Shown here: piece by piece, positions 38,801 through 50,800 of the stretch
How positions within the stretch are numbered: position 1 is the stretch's first letter
Layout: every line of letters starts with the position of its first letter
Assembly (NCBI RefSeq): GCF_964355755.1
Contig: NC_092676.1
Location: forward strand, 2,026,288 to 2,090,287
From: Antedon mediterranea
Taxonomy: Eukaryota; Echinodermata; Crinoidea; Comatulida; Antedonidae
Reading direction: 5' to 3'
DNA: 64,000 nucleotides
Translations under genes and position numbers: made by a program
Notes under the pieces: generated by a model
Database searches by the model: none
Seen by the model: the letters and a program-made list of their open reading frames with translations, nothing else
What the model was told of the DNA's origin: nothing

Positions 38801-41800
38801 TAAACCTCATGTTCTGCATTAATTTGCTGAACATCAGAAGTGTCACCAACACTAATTGTGTCAATGTTACTTTGATAGTGCACAACTGGTACAGGTGTGT
38901 TGTGATGTTTCCTCTTTTGTTGTTCATAATAACACACAACAAACACAAGTAAAACTATCAGTATGATGTTACTTGTTACTATTATGGTTATCTTATTGGC
39001 CTTCTTTGTAGCTGTTGTCATGTCATCTTTAATTGTAAATGCTATCTCATCAGATCTGTTCTGAACATCAGTACTCACCAGACACTTGACAGTGTATTCA
39101 CCAGCTGTTAAATTACCAAAGTTTCATAGAAACGATACTGGAATTCCTCTCCTCTCAAACTCCAATTAAAAATCTTTTTACCAGATCCACCTTCTGCAAA
39201 CACTTGAAGCAATTCTGGTTCACATCAACTTCATATACCCTTGTGATCTTTACCATTAATTGTGGGTGAACCGCCATAACCAATTGATAGCAATACAGTA
39301 GAAAAACATCCCTTGTCCAGAATGAAAACATTTAAGAGTCTGAATAATTGTAATGTCAGTATCCGTATGATGAGTCTGTATAATGTTGTGATTTCCTTGA
39401 ACCCAAATAGTTGTCACTTCATATTGGATGTTGTCATCTTTTCTGATCAAGTCACATGAAATGTGTACTTCCTCGCCTTCAACGATGTCTCTCATACCGT
39501 CACAATAGAGTTTTACAAGTTCTGGTTGAGATTTGGTCCATGTTACACCTGATTTATAAATAGTATATTGAGTTTTATCATCAAATTGACATTAGTATAT
39601 TCCTTGATTAGAACCAAACGAAATGAAAAGTGGACATTTAACTGTTTCATATTTTCCGTAACAAATAACACTCTGTTGTTTACTTGATGGTGTGATTGCA
39701 ATGTTTACCTTACTTGTTAATGAGTACTAAAACTTTAAATCAAATATTACCAAACTTCTTGAAGCTCCTCCATGTCCGAATATCAACAAGCATGTCATCA
39801 CCAACAGATTAACAATTTTTGAAGTCATCTTTAAAAACCTTTCTGTATTGTTTGTGAAAATCCACCTTTCTAGTTCCTGATGTGGCCAGAGACTGAAGTG
39901 ATGTTTGTATTTCTATAGGTTTATAATATGAAATAAACACAAAAGAAAATAATTAGTATTTGAGTTTTGGTTTTTGTTGCTAATGGGCTATTTTGTGAAA
40001 TTAAGTAGGTAATATTTATGGCTTTTCAAGAAATGTACAATTTATAAAATAGCATAATATTTGAATGAAAGTAAAAGGATTGAATAATATACACATTTAA
40101 CATTGAGAAATTAAACATGGAAAGCAGGGGATAATAAGAAAGAACAATATTTAAATCAGTAAGTGTCTATAAAAACTCCAATAAAGTACAAGTTTAAACT
40201 GTAATCTATTGTTCTTAAAGGTTGCAGAGGCAGACCTTGGCACAGCATTAGCAGAGCAAATCCCTGCTGAACCGTTCTTTGTTGACTTTCTACGAGATGC
40301 TCCTGAAATAACAGGTTAACTTTTTTGTTAAAATTGTTTGTTTATGCCAAATCTATTTCATGGTGTTGCCATCGCTATATTTATATATTAACATAGATTA
40401 ATAGTAGTTTACTAACTAACATTTTTCATGGCTTTTTACATATAAATGTTGTATACTTTTTTTTAGATTGTTTTGAAAATTATCATCTATCTGTAATGAA
40501 ATAAACTCATGCAGGATTTGGACCCACAATTGTGTAACTTACTTATATCTTGGTATCTTTGGTTTTGACAAGAAAAATACAAAATTTCTGCATTGTTTAC
40601 AATAAAAATTACAATAAAAATGCAATATTCAAATATTAAAATTACATCAAAAATTTAAAATGTATGTATAAAAAAAACAATCGATTTCACGATAAAATTA
40701 CAATATAATATAAAAATGACATCAAAAAGTTCAATTTAAATATTAAAAAAACCTTCGTTGAGAGACGTAAAATATCTAAGTATATAAAGTGACATCAAAA
40801 GAGTAACGATAAAAATATTTAAACAAAGTATCATTGATCATAGACAGTTTTGGTTATTTAGTAATCTGGTTTTACAAACGTATATTTACTAAAAATGTTA
40901 CTTATTATATTTTGTAGGTGATGAACCCGATGATGCTGACCTAGATGCACCTAAGATATATGAACCAATAGAATCCTATCAACAACTAAACGACAGGCTG
41001 ATAGGGTTCATGGCTCAGTACAATGAAACAGTGAGAGGGGGCAAGATGGATTTGGTCTTCTTTAAGGTAATACATATGAGAGTTATCAACCTGTAGCCGT
41101 ATTCACCAATCACACTTAAGTGAGATATATTAAGTGTTTATATATATAATATTAAGTATTTCACTTGAACTCAATAAATACTTAAGTATTTCTCTTAAAT
41201 TGTATTCACTTTACGTAGAAGATTTTTTTTCTTAGCTTAAGTATGAATGGTGAATTCAGCCAATGAGTTGTACTAGAAATTACTAAAGGTTACAGCTTAT
41301 TTAATAACAGTATGTTAGTAGAGTACACAGTACAGTATACCTGTGAAACGAGGGGCAATATGTGTTTTAAAAACCCCTTTCCTGCAATTTTGGACGTTTT
41401 TTGGAAAATAATACATATATATCACTTTAAAAACATTAAACCATGTCATTCCTTGTCTTAAATGTACGTTTTATGGTAAATTATGATAAAAAGTGAGAAA
41501 CAATGCACTACCTAAGTAGCTCGCGGCGATCGACCTCTCGTGGACGGTCTTAGGCCTAGCCTAGCTAGGCTTAGTTTTGTAGGCCTAGCTGGTAAACATC
41601 GATAACGTACGAACATCGTACGCTAGCTATATACCTAGCCTGACGTTGTATAGTTGCTGCATTAATTGTCTTTCTATTTTTGCCAGACTCCGTTGATACA
41701 AATTGGGGAAAACCCGGTATTTTCGCTGAAAAGTTAGGAGTCTTCCATTTGTTTTGGCTTCACGATCGATCGAAAAGTGGGCGAATTACAGGTGAAAAAC

Positions 41801-44800
41801 AAAAATATCAATCCGCGCGCAATGCATTTTGGGATTTACAGCGGGCCGCTATAAATATTAGAATCGATTTATTTTTCACATTTTTAACCGTTTAAAGACG
41901 AAAAAAGTTATCGCAATAGGACAATATAGTATTATTTTTACATTAAATATAGTTTGTGATCTTAAATTAGATCTAAAAAACGTAGGGAATGGGGCTTTAA
42001 TGTGACACTTATGCTGGATTCCTAAAGCCTGTTTTCCTGTCGACGTTATTCACGTTGATCGTTAACAGTTCAACGACGATCGTTTGAAAACGATCAAGTT
42101 GAAATGATAACGATAGCGTGTACTTTTTCCTGTAAATCGTTAACATTTCAATGTTTTTTTATGTAGAAGATCGCCGATTATTGTTAACCATGGCGTCAAC
42201 TAACGTCGACAGGAAAACAGTCTTAAGGTGTCCTCTTATAGTGACTCTACTGTTTTTTTTAAATCGATAAGAAAATATGTTCAAGTTTATTATTTATTTT
42301 ATTTGCTATAAACTATACCATGGGTTAATTTGTTTTAGGTAATTAGGTAATACAGTATTAGGGTAACAATAATGGTTCACTTGGTTGTAGTAGGTGGTAA
42401 TGGTACACAGGTAATACCTCCCTGGTTACCAGTACCTGTAAACATTGGTTATGGTTTGGTGGTGGTATATGGTATTGGGTGCTTGTTGTGGCAGTGGTGC
42501 TAATATCAAATACATATTATACATTTATATTTTCACTAGGATGCTATGGTGCATTTAGTTAAGATATCTAGAATAATCCGTACGCCACGTGGTAATGCTC
42601 TGCTAGTTGGTGTTGGTGGTTCTGGTAAGCAGAGCCTAACAAGATTAGCCTCATTCATTGCTGGATACAAGAGCTTTCAAATAACACTGACAAGGTTTGT
42701 CTTTTAATTATTGTATTTAAACTGGAATAAATTCAGTTCCAAATGTTTTACTCCCCTTATCTTATATCTTATTTTGCAATACATTTTAACAATACAAACT
42801 TACGGTACTAATTTGTCTGACAACAATGATAGGGACTAAGATTCAATTCAATTCAATCAACTTTATTGTCAAACTCATGAATGGCTTGAAACTTTGGCTG
42901 AAACACACATTAAAAGATGGACCAATACACCAGGGTACCTCAACATATGCACTGGTTTCTTTGTGCGCACAAGCCAGATATGTACACTGGACCTCCAGTT
43001 TTAAGTCCTTTCAAGAAGACTTATTCTACCACCAGAACTATGAGGAGGGACTTGAACCGGTGCTATGGCTCGGCTATTCAACCCCACAAACTTATTCAAG
43101 TTTACTTGACTTACCAAGTTTCCATATTTTGAAATAAAAAAATATGTCTCCAAGGTGAATTAATATATGGAAATAAAAATATATTGTTTTTTTTTAATTT
43201 TTACTCTCATTTTCTTAGATCGTATAATGTTGCCAACTTGATGGATGATCTAAAGCATCTTTATCGTACGGCAGGTCAACAAGGTCAAGGAATAACGTTC
43301 ATCTTTACCGATAATGAGATTAAAGATGAAGGATTCTTGGAGTATATGAACAACGTACTAGCATCAGGAGAAGTAAATAAACAAAACTGAAATTTTGTCC
43401 ACCAAACATTTAGCTTTAAAAACTTCCTTATTTTGTCTAATTATTGGTATTTATTGTTTTTAATAAATAATACTTATTGTCATCTTTCTTTTCATAATTA
43501 ATTTCTTCTTATTTCAGGTTTCAAATTTATTTGCCCGTGATGAAATAGATGAGATCACAGGTGAGCTGATACCAGTTATGAAGAAAGAGTTTCCAAGACG
43601 ACCGCCGACCAATGAGAATCTTTACGAGTATTTCTTGAGCAGAGTCCGCGCCAACCTACATGTGGTTTTGTGCTTCTCACCTGTAAGTCAATCTCTGGAT
43701 GTTTTGCTTTGTTAAAATCTTGAAGCTGATAAGGTTATCACTATGATTTCCACAAATTAATAGAACTGTAGCTAGATGGTTAACATGCTTGCCTTCCAAT
43801 CCCAAGGTCCAGGGTTCAATCCTGACCTAGTGCTTTTTTTAAAAATGGTAGTTCTAGAGTGTTGACATGATTTGAACCGAGGACCCAAGAATTCTTGTTA
43901 ACGACTAAGCTACAGCGCCACTATTATAGATTTATGCTCAGGGTTGACAGTCACATCAATATCAGTATACGAAAGCCACAATTATTATCATGATGAATAA
44001 AGAAAAACAAATTATTTTTTATTTTATTTTCTTATCATGTCAGGTTGGTGAAAAGTTCCGTAGCCGCTCGTTAAAGTTTCCCGGTCTGATCTCCGGCTGT
44101 ACAATGGATTGGTTCAGCCGATGGCCAAAAGACGCCCTTATAGCAGTGTCGCAACATTTCCTGTCAAGTTTTGAGATTGTTTGCACAGATACTGTCAAAC
44201 AGAGTGTTGTTAACACTATGGGTGTCTTCCAGGTAATGTAAAACAAATTTTCAGTACACCAATGCTGTGTCTACACTATCAAACTAGTTTGACAAAAAAA
44301 TGTGATATGCCCAAATTTGGTAGTGATATGGCCAAATATGGTGGTGATATGACATCATCATGTCCATATATGGACACATCACATTTTTTTGTCAAATAAA
44401 GTTGGATAGTGTAGACAGAGCTTTAGACCATTTTCAGCTACAATCAATCAATCAATCGTAATTTCATTTTTCAATTTAGGACATGGTTGCGGAATCTTGC
44501 ATCGATTATTTTCAGCGTTTCCGGCGACAGATGCATGTCACTCCAAAGTCGTACTTATCGTTTATCGACAGCTTCACTCAGGTGTATGCTGAGAAGCTCA
44601 AAGCTATTGGTATCCTTGCTAATAGGATGCAAACTGGTAAGCATTATTTTTAAATTGCTTAATTTAAACTTGCGGTTATAGGAAAAACTTTCCAACACAC
44701 AAGAAATGTTTAAAAGCTATGGCCAACACCTTTAGGGGTTCTAAACCAGAATTATATGTATGTATGTACGAGTAAGAGATATTAAACTAGATCATCTGTA

Positions 44801-47800
44801 TGTATGTACGAGTAAGAGATATTAAACTAGATCGTCTGTATGTATGTATGAGTAAGAGATATTAAACTAGATCATCTGTATGTATGTATGAGTAAGAGAT
44901 ATTAAACTAGATCATCTGTATGTATGTACGAGTAAGAGATATTAAACTAGATCATCTGTATGTATGTATGAGTAAGAGATATTAAACTAGATCATCTGTA
45001 TGTATGTATGAGTAAGAGATATTAAACTAGATCATCTGTATGTATGTATGAGTAAGAGATATTAAACTAGATCATCTGTATGTATGTATGAGTAAGAGAT
45101 ATTAAACTAGATCGTCTGTATGTATGTACGAGTAAGAGATATTAAACTAGATCATCTGTATGTATGTATGAGTAAGAGATATTAAACTAGATCATCTGTA
45201 TGTATGTACGAGTAAGAGATATTAAACTAGATCATCTGTATGTATGTATGAGTAAGAGATATTAAACTAGATCATCTGTATGTATGTATGAGTAGGAGAT
45301 ATTAAACTAGATCATCTGTATGTATGTACAAGTAAGAGATATTAAACTAGATCATCTGTATGTATGTATGAGTAAGAGATATTAAACTAGATCATCTGTA
45401 TGTATGTACGAGTAAGAGATATTAAACTAGATCATCTGTATGTATGTACAAGTAAGAGATATTAAACTAGATCGTCTGTATGTATGTATGAGTAAGAGAT
45501 ATTAAACTAGATCGTCTGTATGTATGTATGAGTAAGAGATATTAAACTAGATCATCTGTATGTATGTATGAGTAAGAGATATTAAACTAGATCATCTGTA
45601 TGTATGTATGAGTAAGAGATATTAAACTAGATCGTCTGTATGTATGTACAAGTAAGAGATATTAAACTAGATCGTCTGTATGTATGTACGAGTAAGAGAT
45701 ATTAAACTAGATCATCTGTATGTATGTATGAGTAAGAGATATTAAACTAGATCATCTGTATGTATGTATGAGTAAGAGATATTAAACTAGATCATCTGTA
45801 TGTATGTATGAGTAAGAGATATTAAACTAGATCGTCTGTATGTATGTATGAGTAAGAGATATTAAACTAGATCGTCTGTATGTATGTACAAGTAAGAGAT
45901 ATTAAACTAGATCATCTGTATGTATGTACAAGTAAGAGATATTAAACTAGATCATCTGTATGTATGTACAAGTAAGAGATATTAAACTAGATCATCTGTA
46001 TGTATGTATGAGTAAGAGATATTAAACTAGATCGTCTGTATGTATGTACAAGTAAGAGATATTAAACTAGATCATCTGTATGTATGTATGAGTAAGAGAT
46101 ATTAAACTAGATCGTCTGTATGTATGTACAAGTAAGAGATATTAAACTAGATCATCTGTATGTATGTACAAGTAAGAGATATTAAACTAGATCATCTGTA
46201 TGTATGTATGAGTAAGAGATATTAAACTCGATCATCTGTATGTATGTATGAGTAAGAGATATTAAACTAGATCGTCTGTATGTATGTACAAGTAAGAGAT
46301 ATTAAACTAAATCGTCTGTATGTATGTACAAGTAAGAGATATTAAACTAGATCATCTGTATGTATGTATGAGTAAGAGATATTAAACTAGATCATCTGTA
46401 TGTATGTACGAGTAAGAGATATTAAACTAGATCATCTGTATGTATGTACAAGTAAGAGATATTAAACTAGATCATCTGTATGTATGTATGAGTAAGAGAT
46501 ATTAAACTAGATCATCTGTATGTATGTACGAGTAAGAGATATTAAACTAGATCATCTGTATGTATGTATGAGTAAGAGATATTAAACAAGATCATCTGTA
46601 TGTATGTACGAGTAAGAGATATTAAACTAGATCATCTGTATGTATGTACGAGTAAGAGATATTAAACTAGATCGTCTGTATGTTGTATGTATGTTATTCT
46701 TGGTCCTCAAGTCTAACTGAAAACTAAGGAAATTTAGATTGAGCTCTCCACAGACACGGCAGCCAGCAGTACTGTAACAGCGCCTACCAGATGAGCACAC
46801 CAGGAGACGATCCCCTACTTTTTCGAATAGTGTACCAAGTTCTTGTTCAGTACAGTTTCGTTCCTCCCACTAATGCCAGTCGCATCCAAGAGGTAGTCTT
46901 CTCTAGCATCTAAATTTATGCTGGGTCCTACTGTTGAAAGCCTTCCTTGACTGGGTTAGCTTCTTTAGCTTGACTAGGATCGCACTGAAGGAGATTGCTT
47001 AATTAATGTTGTCTTTTTTTAGGTCTTGCTAAATTAGTGGAAGCTACAAGTTCTGTAAATGAACTGAGCAAAGAACTGGCTGTGAAAGAGAAAGAACTGG
47101 CAGTGGCATCCAAGAAGGCAGATGCTGTATTGGCAGAGGTCACTGTTAGTGCTCAGGCCGCTGAAAAGGTCAAGGCACAAGTCCAAAAAGTCAAAGATAA
47201 AGCCCAGGCTATTGTAGATGAGATTGAGGTGAATACACAATTCAATTTTTGTCAATAAAACTTTTGATACTTTTTTGAAATTCTGTCTATAATGTTTAAA
47301 TTTTTAAAAACATGGGAATTTTTTTTAAATTGAGAATTTTACAATTTTGTTTAGGCTGACAAAGCTATAGCTACCGAGAAGCTAGAAGCAGCTAAGCCAG
47401 CATTAAAAGAAGCCGATGCAGCCCTCAACACCATCAAGCCAACCCACATCTCAACAGTGCGTAAGTTAGCTAAGCCACCTCATCTCATCATGAGGATTAT
47501 GGACTGTGTGCTGTTACTGTTCCAGCATAAGATGGACTCGCCTTCGTTAGACCCAGAGAAGCCTTGCATGAAGCCATGCTGGGGGGAATCATTGAAACTT
47601 ATGGGAGGCAGCAACTTCTTGCAAGGACTTCTCTCTTTTCCAAAGGTAACAATTCAATTTAATTCTTTATTAATACATAAAAAAAAATATGATAAAATTA
47701 ACTTCAAGAAGGTAAACAACAAAACAAACAACATCAAAACTTTCAAAAACAATTATTTCTCCTGTTAACATAATTATTAACCGGCAAAATCATGCACTGC

Positions 47801-50800
47801 CATAAGAAAATTTAATTAATCAAAATAAAAAAATAGTTCCCTCTATAACAATGCTATACAAATCATAACGCAAATCTGAATAAAATGAGCATTTGAGTAC
47901 AAAATTAAATTCATCTTCATACCTAGTTAATCATAACGTGATTATGTCTTTCAATTCTCTATGATAATTATAAAAAGTTATATGTAGCAAAATAAGGGTA
48001 ATGAAGAAAAATGTAATGATTTTTGTAATAGTTGCTTTTATGTTGTTTTATGTAATAAGATGTACATAGGGAATTCCTTCATATTTTAATTCTTTATTGC
48101 ATTGTAAGTGAAGATCGAGAATAATGAACTTAAAATCCCTCTTGCTGTGTTATTGTTCCTACACACATTATTTAAATGACATATTCACTTAATTATTTTG
48201 TTGTTCATCCATTTTAGGATAGTATTAATGAAGAAACGGTAGAACTATTACAGCCATATATGGACATGGAAGATTACAACATGGAGGCTGCTAAGAAGTC
48301 ATGTGGTGATGTAGCTGGTCTCTGTTCCTGGACTAAGGCCATGTCTTTCTTCTACGGGATTAATAAACAAGTGCTGCCGTTAAAAGTAAGTTTATATATC
48401 ATTATTATAGTTCCCTTTTTATGATGGTGTGAGTATGTCAAATGTACGGTACTGTGTGTATTTACATGTGCAAAGAAAACAGAAAGTGTGGAACATACAA
48501 AAATCCATGTTAAAACATGCAATAATATGCAACTAAACAGACTAAGCACCCCCCCCCCCCCCTACCTCCACTCCCTGCCTCGTTTATGTTTATTCATGTT
48601 GTTATGAAATATATTTTGCCTTTCCTAACTTTGATCAGAGTTTTATATTATCATTATATTTTCGTTATTTATGTAAACTTCTGTCTTTGTAGGCAAATCT
48701 CATTCTACAAGAAGCACGTCTTGATAAAGCAATGGAAACATTACGAGAGGCTCAGAGTCAACTAGATGAGAAACAGAAGGAATTAGATGTGGTACAGGCC
48801 ATGTATGATAGTGCCATCGCAGAAAAACAGGTAAGAATATGACGTTTCATAGACTTTTTATTTGTAATGTTACATTTCTTAAAAGTTACAAGCACCAACA
48901 AAGTTTTTTTAGTAGAAGAATTAATTGCACTTTCAAGAATTATAATATGTAAGCTCCTCACCATTATTTGATGAAGAACTTGGCAAAAAAAATGATACCT
49001 ATTATACAGCAGTCTCTGAAAGCTTCAAACACATTGTTGGCTAATACTATTATTTTGATTTGATTTCTAGGCACTGTTGGATGATGCTGAGAGTTGCCGT
49101 AGAAAGATGAACAATGCTACAGCTCTCATAGAAGGTCTTGGAGGTGAAAAGGTTCGTTGGACAGAGGCTAGCAAATCATTTGAAGAGCAAATCAACAGGT
49201 AAACAACAACAATCCTATCTATTCTTGATTCATAGAAAATATATCTTTCCAGATAGCATCCCTGAGGAGGAGAGAACCTTTTATCATTTTGGCAATCTAG
49301 TTATCAGTGGTTTTTCTGTTCATACTGTACTGTTGTCTCCTTAACCTCTGTCTACACTATCAAACTAGTTTGACAAAAAAAGTGTGATATGCCCACATTT
49401 GGTAATGATATGACATCATCATGTTCATATATAGGCATTTGGTAATGATATGACATCATCATGTCCATATATAGGCACATCACATTTTTTTGTCACATAA
49501 AGTTTGATAGTGTAGACAGAACGTAAGAATGTAAACATTTTTTATATTTTATTCCAGACTTGTAGGAGATGTCCTTCTAGCTACTGGGTTCTTGTCCTAT
49601 TCTGGACCGTTCAATCAGGAATTCCGAGAATTGCTTATCAAGAATTGGAAGAGAGAGATGAATGTCAATAAAATTCCATACAGTGATGTAAGTAGTGGCA
49701 CTGCAGCTTAATGGTTAACATGCTTGCCTACAAATCCCAAAGTCCTTGGTTCAAGTTTTTTTTCCATGGTCAAAACATTTCCACTACCTTAAACCCTGTC
49801 TACACTATGAAACAAGTTTGATATGCCCAAATATAGTAGTGATATGCCCAAATATGGTAGTGATATGCCCAAATATGGTAGTGATATGACATCATCATGT
49901 CTATATATGGGCACATCACTTTTTTTTATTTTAACATGTTGCTTTATTCATATGTGTTTATTTCAGGACTTGAACATCAGTGGCATGTTGACTGATTCAG
50001 CTACAATTGGTGAATGGAATTTGCAAGGCTTACCAAACGACGAGCTGTCAATCCAAAATGGCATCATCGTAACCAAGGGAACACGATTCCCGTTGCTCAT
50101 AGATCCGCAAGGTCAAGGCAAGACTTGGATTCGCAATCGTGAAAGCGATAATCAGTTACAGGTCACGACGTTGAATCATAAATACTTTAGGACTCATCTT
50201 GAAGATAGTTTGTCTTTAGGGCGCCCTCTGTTGATTGAGGATGTTGGCGAAGAGTTAGATCCTGCTTTGGATAATGTACTTGAGAAAAACTTTATCAAAT
50301 CTGGAAGTACATACAAGGTTGGTTTGTTTAAATAATTTATTCGATAATTATTGTTTGAAACATCAAAAAACTCAACAGTTCTTTTCAGAACTATACATGG
50401 TGTACCGCAAACTTTATATCAACTTATCCAATAATTTTAATGATTCAAAATGACCTTGTACTCTTTTAAAAAAACAAACACTGTAGAAGTTGTGTTTGCT
50501 GTAAACACAATTTGTTTCCCTTAGCTACTTAAAATCTAAGTTAAGCTTTATTTATATATCATGGAGGCTAGACCAACACTGGGGTGTTCCTCTGTTGACT
50601 ATGCATGAAAATGTACGTACAAGATACAAGAAACTTTATTTGTCTTCGTAAAAAACAGCAAAAGAAAAGTCAGCAAATCCGATTAAAAGATACATATATA
50701 AAACGGACTAAAAAGGACAAAAAGACATTCCTCAAAGTAGCTTACTGCTTTATATCAATAATGTATCTCAACAAATATTACAAAAACAGCCACTTTTCAT

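Larger units (their letters stand above)
31930..39535. repeat. Segmental duplication inside the receptor nest (about 31930-34840 and 36635-39535)
   Basis: Two blocks of about 2.9 kb are nearly identical at an offset of 4,705-4,709 bp and contain C/D/E and G/D'/E' respectively. Small open frames at 33133-33357 and 37841-38065 are identical in translation, showing how close the copies are. The identity is interrupted in G by the B-like patch and ends where E and E' diverge. Confidence 0.8.
28232..40220. other. Dynein intron 42: 12-kb host of the receptor gene nest
   Basis: Donor gtatgt at 28232, acceptor cttaaag at 40220. At 11,989 bp it is far longer than any other intron of the gene (next about 2.5 kb), and the excess is made of nine minus-strand receptor units between about 28770 and 39830. 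The left flank (28232-28769) and right flank (39830-40220) carry no recognised gene. The host frame is continuous across it (FEAQIKK, then [10 protein letters not shown]). Confidence 0.9.

Noticed and set aside
41680-41895. 71-codon frame with normal-looking composition
   Set aside because: Lies in a probable foldback element within intron 44, with no recognisable domain and no splice context.
44759-46683. Regular array that might be taken for CRISPR
   Set aside because: Units are contiguous 40-bp tandem repeats without unique spacers, in an animal intron.
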